A stretch of 64,000 nt of DNA from Labilithrix sp. GTDB lineage: Bacteria > Myxococcota_A > Polyangia > Polyangiales > Polyangiaceae. Made by a program: the position numbers and the translations under genes. The number at the start of each line of letters is the position of its first letter. Position 1 is the stretch's first letter. The DNA lies in assembly GCA_019637225.1 (NCBI GenBank), contig JAHBWC010000023.1, positions 23,316-87,315 of the forward strand. The letters are read 5' to 3'. Of the stretch, positions 46,017 to 56,604 are shown piece after piece. Under the pieces are notes generated by a model. The model was not told where the DNA came from, did not search any database, and saw only the letters and a program-made list of their open reading frames with translations.

Positions 46017-48521
46017 TCAGCCGGGCTTGGTCGCCGCCGCGAGCCCGTCGGTGACGAGCCTCGAGGGCGCCTCGCTCGAGACGCACCAGAGCTGATGGGC
46101 CGCGCGCGTCGCGCCGACGTAGAGCGCGTGCCGCGCCTGAGCCGACTCGGGATAGCTCGTCGCGGTGGTCTCGAGGAGGATGACCTCGTCGAACTCGAGG
46201 CCCTTGGTCTGCCGGACGTCGGTGACGTCGAAGCCGCGCTCCCACGTGAAGTCCTGGCGTCGGACGCGACGAACGTTCGGCACCTCCGCGCGCACGAGGC
46301 CGTCGTAGTAGACCTCGGCCTGCTGCGGGAAGCGCGAGAGCAGCGCGACGTTCGCGTCGGGCTCGCTCGCGGCGAGGTCGCGGAGCGCGTCGGCGAGGAA
46401 CGCGACCGCTTCGCCCGTGGACGCGAACGTGAAGAGCTCGACCGGCGGGCCCTCGCGCGTCGCGATCGGCTCGGCCTCGTGCGCGAACGGACCGAGCACG
46501 CCGCGCGCGAACGAGGTGATCTCCGCGGTCGACCGGTAGCTGACCTTGAGCGGATCGATCACGCCGGCGCCGCCGGGGACGCCCAGATCCTTCAGCGTGG
46601 CGTCCCAGTCGAAGGCCACGTGCACGTCCTCTTCCTCGCGCATCCGCTGCGCCACGTCGCCCGCGAGCGTGACGGAGAGCTGCGAGACGTCGCGCTCGCC
46701 CGGACGGACGTCCTTGGCGCCGCCCGCAACGTCGAGCAGCACCTTGAGCTCGACGGGAGTGGCGTCCTGCACCTCGTCGATGAACAAGTGCGCCAGCGCG
46801 ACCGGCTGGCCTTCGCCGTCGAGGAGCGGGCCGCGCAGGACCTGGAAGAGCCGGAGGAGCAGGGCGCGGTCCTCGATGTCGAGGCTGGGCGCGTCGCCGT
46901 CGCGCTCCCCTTCCGCGCGGACGCGCGCCTGGCGGACGCACCACTCGTGCACCTGGTCGAGCTGCCCGCTGCCGAAGTGCGCGCTGAAGTGGCGGTCGAG
47001 GCGCGGGCGGCTCGTGAGGATCTCGTCCCACGCGCCGAGGACGTTGCGCGACTCGCTCCGCATCTCGTGGCCGAGCGCTTCGACCGCGCTGCGCGTGATC
47101 TGCGGGAGGTCGGCCGCGGGCTTCGTGCCGGCGAGCTCGCGCTTTCCGGCGATCCACTGCGCTAGCTGCGTGACGCGGCGGTCGGGGGCGCCCTTCGTCG
47201 CCTGCCACGCCGCGAGCACGCGCTCGCCCTCGGGCCAGCGGCTCATCGAGCCGGCGATCTTCGTGTCGAGGCGCGCGGCGGTCTCGGCGGCGATCGTGTC
47301 GATCGCCGTCACCATCGCCGGGTGGTTCTTCACGCGCGTGACGAGCGGCGGCGTCTCCTCGCTGATCGCCGTCGGGAGCCGAGGGAACATGTCGAACATG
47401 GCGCGCACCGCCCAGCGGTTCCACGTCATGACGGCCACGCCCTCGACGCCGAGCGCCGGCAGGACGCGGCTCGTGTAGTGGACGAGCGCCTCGTTCGGGA
47501 CGATGACGAGCATCTTGTGCGCGCGGAAGCGCGTGGGCTGGCTCGCGTGGAGGTAGGCGACGCGGTGGAGGCCCACCGTCGTCTTGCCGCTCCCGGCGCT
47601 GCCCTGGATGGCGACGAGGCCGGTGCCCGGCTTCGTGATGAGGTCGTATTGCTCCTTGTCGAGCATCGCCGCGATCGCCGGGAGGAGCCGGTCGGCCGAG
47701 GTCGCTCCGCCGCGGGCACCGGGCGCGTGGCGCGCCTCGACCTCGCGCGGGGCGCCGGCCGCGGACGCCGCCGCGCCCTGCGAAGGCAGGCGAAGACGCG
47801 CCGTGTGAGGCGCGGCGCGGCGCCATGAGCCGTCCGCCTCCTTGACGAAGGTCCCCTGGGGAGCCGTGACCTTGCGAAGCTCGCCGTCGACGATCGCCAC
47901 CGTGCGGCGCGAGGCGACGAGGCCTTCGACGGGCTGGTCGCCGAGCGTCTCTTCGTAGCCGTCGCCCTCGCGGTACCGGTAGAAGATGCGGCTGACGGGG
48001 GCGTTGCGCCAGTCGACGATGCGCACGCCCGCCGCCGGATCGAGGTACTGGCGCGAGCCGACGAGCACGTCGCGGCGGCGCTCCTTGCCGGGACCGCGGC
48101 CGCCGCGCGTGAGCACGGTCTCCTCGAGGCGGAGGTGCCCGAAGTAAGGGCTCTTGCGATCGACGGCGCCCGTCGTGCCCTTGCCGCGGTGGGCGCGGAG
48201 GGCGCCGAGGTTGTGCATCTGCTCGAAGAGCGCGGGAAGGTCTTCGGGCTTCGCGCTGGCGGCGAGGTCGCGCAGCTCGAGGAGGCGCCGATCGTCGTCG
48301 GCGAGCGCCTCGGCCATCGCGGTCGGTGGCGAAGACGGGCTCGCGCCGTTGCCGCTCGCCGGCGCGGCGGCCGCTTCGGGGCCGAGCGCGCGGAGGACGA
48401 CCTCGAGCAGGCGCATCTCCTCGCGGACGATGCGTGTACCATCGGCGTCGTCTTCGAGGCCGGGAACGGGGACGAGCTCTTCGGCCGTCGCGGTCGAGCT
48501 TGATTCGGAGGACGCGTCCAT
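46017..48521 (-). CDS. HelD/UvrD-like superfamily 1 ATPase
   Basis: An 834-residue ATPase. It starts with a helical segment (about 1-150), as in HelD proteins that insert into RNA polymerase channels. The motor domain has LVAIQGSAGSGKTTVGLHRVAYL (Walker A), VIVPNEALVHY, a Walker B LFIDEVQDAT, and SYRSTAEITSFARGVL, TKGLEFDEVILLE, YVGATRAAH as motifs IV-VI. HelD frees stalled RNA polymerase and recycles it; DNA-helicase activity is an alternative. ATG 48521 with GAAGAG just upstream is preferred to a 14-codon extension. Length and layout fit HelD-type rather than classic UvrD. Confidence 0.85.
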   Translation of the reverse strand: MDASSESSSTATAEELVPVPGLEDDADGTRIVREEMRLLEVVLRALGPEAAAAPASGNGASPSSPPTAMAEALADDDRRLLELRDLAASAKPEDLPALFEQMHNLGALRAHRGKGTTGAVDRKSPYFGHLRLEETVLTRGGRGPGKERRRDVLVGSRQYLDPAAGVRIVDWRNAPVSRIFYRYREGDGYEETLGDQPVEGLVASRRTVAIVDGELRKVTAPQGTFVKEADGSWRRAAPHTARLRLPSQGAAASAAGAPREVEARHAPGARGGATSADRLLPAIAAMLDKEQYDLITKPGTGLVAIQGSAGSGKTTVGLHRVAYLHASQPTRFRAHKMLVIVPNEALVHYTSRVLPALGVEGVAVMTWNRWAVRAMFDMFPRLPTAISEETPPLVTRVKNHPAMVTAIDTIAAETAARLDTKIAGSMSRWPEGERVLAAWQATKGAPDRRVTQLAQWIAGKRELAGTKPAADLPQITRSAVEALGHEMRSESRNVLGAWDEILTSRPRLDRHFSAHFGSGQLDQVHEWCVRQARVRAEGERDGDAPSLDIEDRALLLRLFQVLRGPLLDGEGQPVALAHLFIDEVQDATPVELKVLLDVAGGAKDVRPGERDVSQLSVTLAGDVAQRMREEEDVHVAFDWDATLKDLGVPGGAGVIDPLKVSYRSTAEITSFARGVLGPFAHEAEPIATREGPPVELFTFASTGEAVAFLADALRDLAASEPDANVALLSRFPQQAEVYYDGLVRAEVPNVRRVRRQDFTWERGFDVTDVRQTKGLEFDEVILLETTATSYPESAQARHALYVGATRAAHQLWCVSSEAPSRLVTDGLAAATKPG

Positions 48522-48621
48522 CGGGGCTCTTCGGGTTCTCCCCGAGACGGGCGGACATAGCACACTCCGTGCGCGTCACGCAGGCTCGAGCACGCCGCGA
48601 CGGCGCGCGCTCGGCCCTCCG

Positions 48622-49389
48622 TCAGAGCAACAGCTGGTCGCCGAGGTCGAGCACCGTGAGCTCGACGCCCTTGAGCTTCGCGCACTGCTTCTCCACCTCG
48701 CGCTGGAACGCCGGCTTGATGTGGTAGAGCAGCGTCGGCAGGTCCTTCGGACGCGCGTACTTCTGCAGGTCCTTCAGCAGCGTCTGCGGCGTGTGGTGTC
48801 CGCTCAGCGTCGCGAGGCGCTGCGCCTCGTTCGGGAAGCTGACCTCCATGAGGAGCGCGCGGAGATCGTTCTGCTCGTTGAGCACCTGCCAGAGCCGCTC
48901 GGTGGGTCCCGTGTCGCCGCTGTACGCGACGGCGGCGCCGTTCTTGTCGACGATGAACGCGCTCGTGTCGATCGTGTGGCTCACGCTGATGGCGCGCACG
49001 CCGAAGCCGGCGATCTCGGTACGGACCTCGGGCTTCAACGTCTTGTAGACGATCGTCGGCTCCTTCTTCGACGGGATGGCCGTGAAGTCGGGCCACAAGA
49101 GGTCGTTGAAGAAGTGCTTCTTCAAGACGTCGAGGGTCGGCTTCGTCCCGACGACCTGGAGCGGCGGGCAGCCGAGCTGCGCACGGTTGTCGGCGATCGT
49201 CGCGAGGTCGCGGATGTGATCGAGGTGCGAGTGGCTGACGAGCACAGCCTCGAGCTTGCACTGCAGCGGTAGGTCGAGGCCGCTCGTGAGCGAGCCAGCG
49301 TCGATCGCCAGGCGCTCGTCGAGCAGGAACGCGCACGTGCGATGCTTCGGAGTTTCGCCTCCGTGGCAGCCGACTACACGAAGCTGCAC
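48622..49389 (-). CDS. Class II cyclic-nucleotide phosphodiesterase-like metallo-hydrolase
   Basis: A 255-residue metallo-beta-lactamase-fold protein. HSHLDH (residues 53-58) binds the dinuclear metal; AVAYSGDTGP and LSGHHTPQ supply later ligands. The N-terminus VVGCHGGETPKHRTCAFLLDERLAIDAGSLTSGL is diagnostic of class II 3',5'-cyclic nucleotide phosphodiesterases (as yeast PDE1 and bacterial CpdP). It may hydrolyse cAMP or cGMP. It is not in an operon; it diverges from the thioredoxin-like lipoprotein gene. Confidence 0.85.
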   Translation of the reverse strand: MQLRVVGCHGGETPKHRTCAFLLDERLAIDAGSLTSGLDLPLQCKLEAVLVSHSHLDHIRDLATIADNRAQLGCPPLQVVGTKPTLDVLKKHFFNDLLWPDFTAIPSKKEPTIVYKTLKPEVRTEIAGFGVRAISVSHTIDTSAFIVDKNGAAVAYSGDTGPTERLWQVLNEQNDLRALLMEVSFPNEAQRLATLSGHHTPQTLLKDLQKYARPKDLPTLLYHIKPAFQREVEKQCAKLKGVELTVLDLGDQLLL

Positions 49390-49620
49390 GGTTCCATCCG
49401 GGCAGCCGTGAGCCGTGTCATCTGGACCGCGTGACGTCGCATCGGCAGAGACGAGCTTATCGCCTCGAATTCCGGGGAGTCAAAAACGCGCGACGTGGGC
49501 CGGCCGCTTCGGGGCGAACGAGCCGGGCCGAGCGCCCCCGGAGAGGCCGCCGAGCCCAGCAGAGCTCGACCGCGCTCGATGCCCTTCGCAAGAGCGAAAC
49601 TACCAAGTAGACTCGACCGC

Positions 49621-50232
49621 ATGCGAACGCGAACTGCTCTTTCGTTGATGGCGACGGCGCTCGTAGTGCTGTCGGCGTGCGGCGAAGACCCGCCGGCCAA
49701 GGACCCTTCATCGGTTAACACGAAGGAGTCCGACAGCAAATCGGGCGACAAGGATGGCGACAAGGACGGGGACAAGGGCGGGGGGAAGAGCGAGATCAGC
49801 TGCAAAGGCAAGCCGGAGGTCGGCAAGAACGCCTCGAGCTTCTCGCTCACGTCGGTGAACGGCGGCAACAAGATCGGCGTCGAGAAGGGCAAGGTCACCA
49901 TCGTCGACTTCTGGGCGACGTGGTGTGAGCCCTGCAAGAAGTCGTTCCCGAAGTACCAGGAGCTCTACGTCAAGTACAAGACGAGCGGCCTCGAGATCCT
50001 CGCGATCTCGGTCGACGACGAGAAGAAGGAGATCCCGGACTTCATCAAGACCTACGGAGCGAAGTTCCCCGTCGGCTGGGATGAAGGCCACAAGATCGCC
50101 GACTGCTACAAGCCGCCGAACATGCCGTCGGCGTACGTGATCGACAAGCAGGGCGTCATCAAGTTCGTCCACAACGGCTACCACGACGGCGAAGAGAAGG
50201 AGCTCGAGAAGGAGATCAAGTCCCTCCTCTGA
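49621..50232 (+). CDS. Thioredoxin-like (TlpA/ResA-type) lipoprotein
   Basis: A 203-residue lipoprotein (LSAC, Cys20). A Lys/Asp/Gly linker (DKDGDKDGDKGGGK) leads to a thioredoxin fold with VDFWATWCEPCKKSFP (Cys102/Cys105 in a WCEPC active site), ISVDDEKKEI, and a cis-Pro segment NMPSAYVIDKQG. It probably reduces disulfides in the envelope, for example in cytochrome c maturation; the partner is unknown. It has its own terminator. ATG with a nearby but weak upstream signal. Confidence 0.88.
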   Translation: MRTRTALSLMATALVVLSACGEDPPAKDPSSVNTKESDSKSGDKDGDKDGDKGGGKSEISCKGKPEVGKNASSFSLTSVNGGNKIGVEKGKVTIVDFWATWCEPCKKSFPKYQELYVKYKTSGLEILAISVDDEKKEIPDFIKTYGAKFPVGWDEGHKIADCYKPPNMPSAYVIDKQGVIKFVHNGYHDGEEKELEKEIKSLL

Positions 50233-50275
50233 GCCTCGACGTACCGCCGGTCCCCTGCCCTGGACCGACGTGAAG

Positions 50276-50316
50276 AAGCCCCGGCGCGATGTCGCGAGAC
50301 ACCGCCCGGGGCTTTT
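50276..50316 (+). terminator. Terminator after the thioredoxin-like gene
   Basis: A 9-bp stem (AAGCCCCGG with CCGGGGCTT) with a 21-base loop, followed by TTTTGCG. It lies 43 bp past the stop. The loop sequence is shared with the next hairpin. Confidence 0.75.
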
Positions 50317-50344
50317 GCGTGGGGCCCTCGGCGCCCACAAAGCC

Positions 50345-50382
50345 GAAGCCCCGGCGCCGTCGCGAGACGGGACCGGGGCTTC
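50345..50382 (-). terminator. Terminator after groEL, duplicate of the neighbouring one
   Basis: A 10-bp stem (GAAGCCCCGG with CCGGGGCTTC) with an 18-base loop. It is very similar to the hairpin at 50276 including part of the loop (CGTCGCGAGAC against TGTCGCGAGAC). On the minus strand, groEL reads into it. Confidence 0.65.
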
Positions 50383-50419
50383 GCGCGTGGGCCCGAACGA
50401 GCGGGGCCTCGACGTGGAA

Positions 50420-52114
<1,695 letters not shown>

Positions 52115-52119
52115 TCAGA

Positions 52120-52410
52120 TCACTGGGTGAAGACCGCGAGGACGTCGTCTTCGCGGAGGAGGACGAGGTCCTCGCCGTCGACCTTGACCTCGGTGCCCGA
52201 GTACTTGCCGAACAGGACCTTGTCGCCGGCCTTCACGTCGAGGGGGACGACCTTGCCGCCCTTGACCGACTTGCCCGAGCCGACGGCCACGACCGTTCCC
52301 TCGAGCGGCTTCTCCTTCGCCGTGTCCGGGATGATGATCCCGCCCTTGGTCTTCTCTTCTTCCTGGGTGCGCTTGACGACGAGACGGTCCTGGAGCGGTC
52401 GGATTTTCAT
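52120..52410 (-). CDS. groS: Co-chaperonin GroES
   Basis: A 96-residue heptameric lid for Gro[36 protein letters not shown] includes the mobile loop; [26 protein letters not shown] ends the domain. The start is fixed by the family N-terminus. It is the first gene of the operon, with CIRCE 41 bp upstream. Confidence 0.99.
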   Translation of the reverse strand: MKIRPLQDRLVVKRTQEEEKTKGGIIIPDTAKEKPLEGTVVAVGSGKSVKGGKVVPLDVKAGDKVLFGKYSGTEVKVDGEDLVLLREDDVLAVFTQ

Positions 52411-52450
52411 GTGTATTTCTCGTTGGCTTGGCCGCGGTTGCCGCGGGCTG

Positions 52451-52477
52451 TTAGCACTCGACCTGGGTGAGTGCCAG
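52451..52477. promoter_or_regulatory. CIRCE operator (HrcA binding site)
   Basis: TTAGCACTC, a 9-bp spacer, then GAGTGCCAG. The left arm is the consensus and the right arm differs at two bases (consensus GAGTGCTAA). Located upstream of groES, it indicates heat-shock derepression by HrcA. Confidence 0.92.
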
Positions 52478-52748
52478 AAATCGGCGCCAACCTGCTGCTT
52501 TCGCCCGATGGCGTCAAGTCCCACCTCGCCCTTTCCGGGCGCCGCGGGCGTCGAGCGGCGGCGGCGCGCGCCTCCTCGGCTGCGGCGTATGTCCCGGTCG
52601 GGATGGCACTCCGGATCTCCCCAGCCGGACAAGATGCCTCGCTTCAGCTCGGGCCGATCGTCGGGAATGAACGGGCGGATCGCCGATCCGCTCATCCGTG
52701 CCAGCCCGCTCGAGGGAGGCACCGCGTCTGCAGACGAGCGACCCTGCC

Positions 52749-54290
52749 ATGGTCGGTCTCGGCTTCAAGGAAAAGGAAAAGGCGGCGCCCATCGTCCCCG
52801 GATTCAAGATCAAGGGGGACACGATCGCAGGACGCTACCGTGTGGAGAAGCTGCTCGGCGCGGGCAGCTCGGGCTTCGTCGTCGCGGCGCGCCACGTCTA
52901 CCTGCGCCGGCGCGTGACGCTGAAGATCCTCGCGTCGACGACGACGGCGCACCAGCGGGCTCAGCGCCGCCACCTCGCGGCCGCGCACGAGGCCGCCGCG
53001 CTCCGCGGGCTGCACGTCGCGCGCATCGTCGACACGGGCTTCACCGAGGACGGGATGCCCTTCATCGCGACCGAACGGCTCGAGGGGCGCACGCTCGGCG
53101 AGGAGCTCGCGGAGCGCACGTCGTTGCCGCCCGCCGAGGCGGTGCGATGGATCATGCAGGCCTGCGTGGGCCTCGCCGAAGCGCACGCCGCCGGGCTCGT
53201 GCACGGAGACCTGAAGCCGCAGAACCTGTTTCTCGCGGGCGACGCGAGCGCGGCGGCCGCGGAGCAGGGCGGCGAGTCGCGCGTGCTCAAGATCCTCGAC
53301 TTCGGCATGGCGACGCCGGCCGAGGATCGCGAGGACGAAGGCACGTCGGCGTGGTTCGCCTCGCCCGCATACCTCGCGCCCGAGCAGATCCGCGATCCCG
53401 CCAGCGTGGACGCGCGCGCGGACATCTGGGCGCTCGGCGTGATCCTGCACGAGCTCATCGCGGGCCACCTGCCCTTCTCGGCAGACACCGTCTCCGGGAT
53501 GCTCGTCGCGGTCGCGTACGACGAGCCGGCGTTGCTCGTCGCGGAGGGCGTCCCGTTCGAGCTCGCCCGCGTCGTCCGCGCGTGCCTCGCGAAGGAGCCG
53601 AGTGGGCGTCCGGTCGACGTGGCGGCGCTCGCGAAGGCGCTCGCGCCGTTCGCCGGCGGCGAAGGCGTGGGGCTCGCGCGTCGGGTCGACGCGGCGCTGT
53701 CCTCGCGGCCGCCGATGGCGATGACGATCGATCGGCGCGCGCAGGCCGACGGCGACGGCGCGGTCGTCGACGCCGCGGGCGCGGAGCGCGCGGCCTCGGC
53801 GGAGGCCGACGCGAGCGGCGCGTCGACCGCGCTCGCGTCGGGAGTCGCGCGTGCTCGCGGGACGGAGCGGCGGCGGTTCGATCGCGCCATCCAGCGGCGG
53901 CGGCTCGGCGCGATCGCCGTCGTCGGCGCGGCGGCGGTGCTCGCGATCGCGGGTCTGCTCGCGCCGTCCGCGCAGCCCGAGGCCGACGACGTGCGGCGAG
54001 ACGCCGTCGACGCTCCGCCCCCACCGGCTCCCGCGGCCGGTCCCCTCACCTTCGTACCGGCGGCCCCGCCCGAGCGTGAGCCCGAGGCGCTCGCGACGCC
54101 TCCGGCGGCGGCGCCCGCGCCGAAGCCGCTCCCGCTCCCGCCTGCGCGCTGGAGCTCTCCGCCCGCGGCGAGCCGGGCGCCCGCGCGAGCGCCGACAGCG
54201 AACGGACCGCGCGCGTCGCTGGCGGTGCGGGAGAACCCTTACACGCAGGGGTTCACGCATCCGAAGCGCCTCTCGGAGCGCCGGAAGTGA
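52749..54290 (+). CDS. Non-RD Ser/Thr protein kinase-like protein
   Basis: A 513-residue protein. Kinase domain near 30-300: [19 protein letters not shown] (ATP Lys), [13 protein letters not shown] in the catalytic loop, ILDFGMA, LAPEQ, and [17 protein letters not shown] is HGD, so the activating Arg is absent; the catalytic Asp, Lys and Asn are kept. A transmembrane helix lies near 399-418 ([20 protein letters not shown]), followed by a Pro/Ala-rich periplasmic tail. The ATG before VGLGFKE is preferred over an upstream start. It diverges from groES with 338 bp between. Confidence 0.88.
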   Translation: MVGLGFKEKEKAAPIVPGFKIKGDTIAGRYRVEKLLGAGSSGFVVAARHVYLRRRVTLKILASTTTAHQRAQRRHLAAAHEAAALRGLHVARIVDTGFTEDGMPFIATERLEGRTLGEELAERTSLPPAEAVRWIMQACVGLAEAHAAGLVHGDLKPQNLFLAGDASAAAAEQGGESRVLKILDFGMATPAEDREDEGTSAWFASPAYLAPEQIRDPASVDARADIWALGVILHELIAGHLPFSADTVSGMLVAVAYDEPALLVAEGVPFELARVVRACLAKEPSGRPVDVAALAKALAPFAGGEGVGLARRVDAALSSRPPMAMTIDRRAQADGDGAVVDAAGAERAASAEADASGASTALASGVARARGTERRRFDRAIQRRRLGAIAVVGAAAVLAIAGLLAPSAQPEADDVRRDAVDAPPPPAPAAGPLTFVPAAPPEREPEALATPPAAAPAPKPLPLPPARWSSPPAASRAPARAPTANGPRASLAVRENPYTQGFTHPKRLSERRK

Positions 54291-54321
54291 AGCGCTTCGC
54301 ACGGACGTGCATCGCCTGGAC

Positions 54322-54349
54322 TTGACAAGGGTTCACGCCTGACTAAGGT
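54322..54349 (+). promoter_or_regulatory. Promoter of the tRNA-Gln/tRNA-Glu unit
   Basis: A perfect -35 TTGACA, 16-bp spacer, then TAAGGT as -10. Transcription should begin near 54356, about 44 bases before the first tRNA. Confidence is helped by the position. Confidence 0.6.
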
Positions 54350-54399
54350 GCGCGACGCCAAACGGTGCTGCGCGCTTCTGCTCGGCACTCGCTTCTGAT

Positions 54400-54473
54400 T
54401 GGCGGATCGTCTAATGGCAGGACGACGGATTCTGGCTCCGTCTATCTAGGTTCGAATCCTAGTCCGCCAGCCA
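54400..54473 (+). tRNA. tRNA-Gln(CTG)
   Basis: Acceptor TGGCGGA pairs with TCCGCCA. The anticodon stem ACGGA/TCCGT holds loop TTCTGGC (anticodon CTG), and GGTTCGAATCC forms the T-loop. The 3' CCA is encoded. Confidence 0.97.
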
Positions 54474-54502
54474 GCCAACCCTCTCTGTCTTCCCTCCTTA
54501 AA

Positions 54503-54574
54503 GGCCCCATCGTCTAGCGGTTAGGACATCGGCCTCTCACGCCGGTAACGCGGGTTCGATTCCCGCTGGGGTCG
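54503..54574 (+). tRNA. tRNA-Glu(CTC)
   Basis: Acceptor GGCCCCA pairs with TGGGGTC (one G-U). The anticodon loop CTCTCAC gives CTC, and the T-arm contains GGTTCGATTCC. The 3' CCA is not encoded (CCC follows). It starts 29 bp after tRNA-Gln, so both are one transcript. Confidence 0.95.
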
Positions 54575-54580
54575 CCCCCC

Positions 54581-54605
54581 GAGACCACGGTAAGAGCGTG
54601 GTCTC
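54581..54605 (+). terminator. First of three hairpins after tRNA-Glu
   Basis: GAGACCACG and CGTGGTCTC form a perfect 9-bp stem with a 7-base loop, six bases after the tRNA 3' end. No T-run. It may be a processing or stop signal. Confidence 0.5.
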
Positions 54606-54614
54606 ATCACTTAG

Positions 54615-54642
54615 CGTGGCAACGAGCCCTCTCGTTGCCACG
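54615..54642 (+). terminator. Second hairpin after tRNA-Glu
   Basis: CGTGGCAACGAG and CTCGTTGCCACG pair exactly for 12 bp around a CCCT loop. No T-run. Confidence 0.5.
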
Positions 54643-54649
54643 GAGAACA

Positions 54650-54682
54650 AACGCCCCGGAGACCGCAAGGTCCCGGGGCGTT
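54650..54682. terminator. Third hairpin, GCAA tetraloop
   Basis: AACGCCCCGG-A-GACC pairs with GGTC-CCGGGGCGTT, a 14-bp stem with one bulged A closed by a GCAA tetraloop. TTCGTTC follows on the plus side and TTGTTCTC on the minus side, so it could end transcription in either direction. Confidence 0.65.
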
Positions 54683-54783
54683 CGTTCATGCAGGGTCCAA
54701 GCTCGCCCCGCTCGGTGGAAGCCAGAAATCGCGCCGGCGAGTTCCGCGGAGTGATCCATTGCGAAGCGTGCGACGATTCGAGC

Positions 54784-55023
54784 ATGCTGGAGCTCCGTCC
54801 GGGCTGCGAGTGTTGTGATCGCGATCTTCCCGCCGACTCTCGTGACGCCCGCATCTGTTCGTTCGAGTGCACCTTCTGCGCGGACTGCGCCGACTCGAAG
54901 CTGAAGGCCACGTGTCCGAACTGCGGAGGCGAGCTTGTTCCTCGCCCTCGCCGGCCGACGAGCAAGCTGGCGAACAACCCGCCCTCCACGCGTCGAGTCG
55001 TCCATCCGCACGGCTGCGCGTGA
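54784..55023 (+). CDS. DUF1272 cysteine-rich protein
   Basis: A 79-residue protein starting MLELRPGCECCDRDLP and containing ARICSFECTFCADCAD and CPNCGGELVPRPRRP. This is the DUF1272 pattern, with four CxxC-like pairs likely binding zinc. Function is unknown. The ATG is fixed by the family N-terminus, although the frame is open upstream. Confidence 0.9.
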   Translation: MLELRPGCECCDRDLPADSRDARICSFECTFCADCADSKLKATCPNCGGELVPRPRRPTSKLANNPPSTRRVVHPHGCA

Positions 55024-55239
55024 CGCTTCGCGCGACACGCTCAACGGCTAGCTGGTTTCGGTGACCAGCTCTCGCGTCGGCGCCTTCCGATGGCGAACGC
55101 GAGCGGCGCGTGGGGCGTCGAACCGCACGGCGCGACGTCGATCTCGGGCGATCGATCGCGTAGACACGTATGTGCATGAGCCGGGCGCGCGGTGTCGGCC
55201 CTTCCCTTGCTCGCGTGGAGGCGCGGAGGAGCGACGCAA

Positions 55240-56466
55240 ATGAACGGAGAGGCTCGAACGACCACCTGTTGCGTCGTCGGCGGCGGACCGGCGGGCATGA
55301 TGCTCGCGCTCCTGCTCGCCCGGTCGGGGATCGACGTGACCGTGCTCGAGAAGCACGCCGACTTCCTCCGTGACTTCCGCGGCGACACGATCCACCCGTC
55401 CACGCTCACGCTCATCGAAGAGCTCGGCTTCCTCGACGAGCTCGAGCGGATCCCGCATCAGGTCCTCCGCACCCTCCACGCGGACGTCAACGGCGAGCCC
55501 CTCACCGTCGCCGATCTCTCCGCGCTCGGAGGGCGACACCGGTGCATCCACATGATGCCGCAGTGGGACTTTCTCGAGCTCCTCGCGCGGAAGGCCGGAG
55601 AGAACCCGAATTTTCACATCGAGACCTGCGCGGAGGTCGTCGATCTCTGGATGGAAGGTTCACGCACCGCGGGCGTCGTCTATCGCCAGCGCGGCGAGAC
55701 GAAGCGCCTCCGCGCCGACGTGACGTTCGCGTGCGACGGACGTGGCTCGGTGCTCCGCGAGCGCGTCGCCGCCCGCGTCCTCGATCTCGGCGCGCCGATG
55801 GATGTCCTCTGGTTCCGCGTGCCGCGCCACGAAGGCGATCCCGACGAGGCGTTCGGCGTGGTCCGGCCCGGACGCATGCTCATCCTCATCGACCGCGGGA
55901 GCTACTGGCAGGTCGGTTACCTGATCCCGAAGGGCGAGCGCGATCGCGTGGAGGCGCGCGGCCTCGACGAGTTCCGCCAGCGCCTCGCAGAAATGGCCCC
56001 CTTCTTCGGCGACGGACGACTCGCCGCGGTCGACAGCTGGGAGCACGTCAGCGGTCTCCGCGTCCAGGTCAACCACCTCGCCCGGTGGTTCTACCCCGGG
56101 CTCCTCTTCCTCGGTGACGCCGCGCACGCGATGTCGCCCATCGGCGGCGTGGGCATCAACCTCGCGCTGCAGGACGCCGTCGCGGCCGCGAACGTGCTCG
56201 TCGAGCCGCTCCGGCAAGGGCGCGTCCGCACCGTCGATCTCGCGCGGGTGCAGGCGCGGCGCTGGTACCCGGCCGCGGCGACGCAGGCGCTCCAGCTGCT
56301 CGTCCAGCGCCGCATCATCCGGCGCGTGCTCGGGGGCCGCGTCGTGCGGCCCCCGCCGTGGCTGCCGCGGGTCCTGGCGCTTCGGCCGGTCCGGACGCTC
56401 GTGGCGCGTGTGGTCGGAAGCGGGATCCGACCCGAGCACTGGCATTCGGCGCCCGCTGGCTCGTGA
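55240..56466 (+). CDS. FAD-dependent monooxygenase (aromatic hydroxylase type)
   Basis: A 408-residue flavoprotein. The N-terminal Rossmann GxGxxG motif is CCVVGGGPAGMMLALLLARSG, a DG motif appears as FACDGRGSVLRERV, and GDAAHAMSPIGGVGINLALQDA binds the FAD phosphate. This matches class A flavoprotein monooxygenases such as PHBH, which use NAD(P)H and oxygen. A basic C-terminal tail follows the domain. The ATG has GGAGGAG upstream. No neighbour hints at the substrate. Confidence 0.9.
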   Translation: MNGEARTTTCCVVGGGPAGMMLALLLARSGIDVTVLEKHADFLRDFRGDTIHPSTLTLIEELGFLDELERIPHQVLRTLHADVNGEPLTVADLSALGGRHRCIHMMPQWDFLELLARKAGENPNFHIETCAEVVDLWMEGSRTAGVVYRQRGETKRLRADVTFACDGRGSVLRERVAARVLDLGAPMDVLWFRVPRHEGDPDEAFGVVRPGRMLILIDRGSYWQVGYLIPKGERDRVEARGLDEFRQRLAEMAPFFGDGRLAAVDSWEHVSGLRVQVNHLARWFYPGLLFLGDAAHAMSPIGGVGINLALQDAVAAANVLVEPLRQGRVRTVDLARVQARRWYPAAATQALQLLVQRRIIRRVLGGRVVRPPPWLPRVLALRPVRTLVARVVGSGIRPEHWHSAPAGS

Positions 56467-56537
56467 GGCCAGAACGAGGTCACGAGTCACGAGGCCGCCA
56501 GGCAGCGGCCTCGTGACGGCGCCCGCTGGCTCGTGAG
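56447..56537. repeat. 21-bp direct repeat pair flanking a hairpin
   Basis: The same 21 bp occurs at 56447-56467 (over the FAD gene's stop) and 56517-56537, 70 bp apart. Confidence 0.85.
56487..56516. terminator. Hairpin between convergent genes (first)
   Basis: TCACGAGGCCGC and GCGGCCTCGTGA pair for 12 bp around a 6-base loop. It lies 21 bp after the FAD gene. No T-run. Confidence 0.5.
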
Positions 56538-56538
56538 A

Positions 56539-56568
56539 ACGAGGACGCGCGCGTGAACGCGTCCTCGT
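56539..56568. terminator. Hairpin between convergent genes (second)
   Basis: ACGAGGACGCG and CGCGTCCTCGT pair for 11 bp around an 8-base loop, 37 bp before the stop of the M15-like gene (minus strand). No T-run. Confidence 0.5.
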
Positions 56569-56604
56569 GAGGTCGCCTCGCGCGCGCGTCGTGTCAGCCG
56601 CGCA

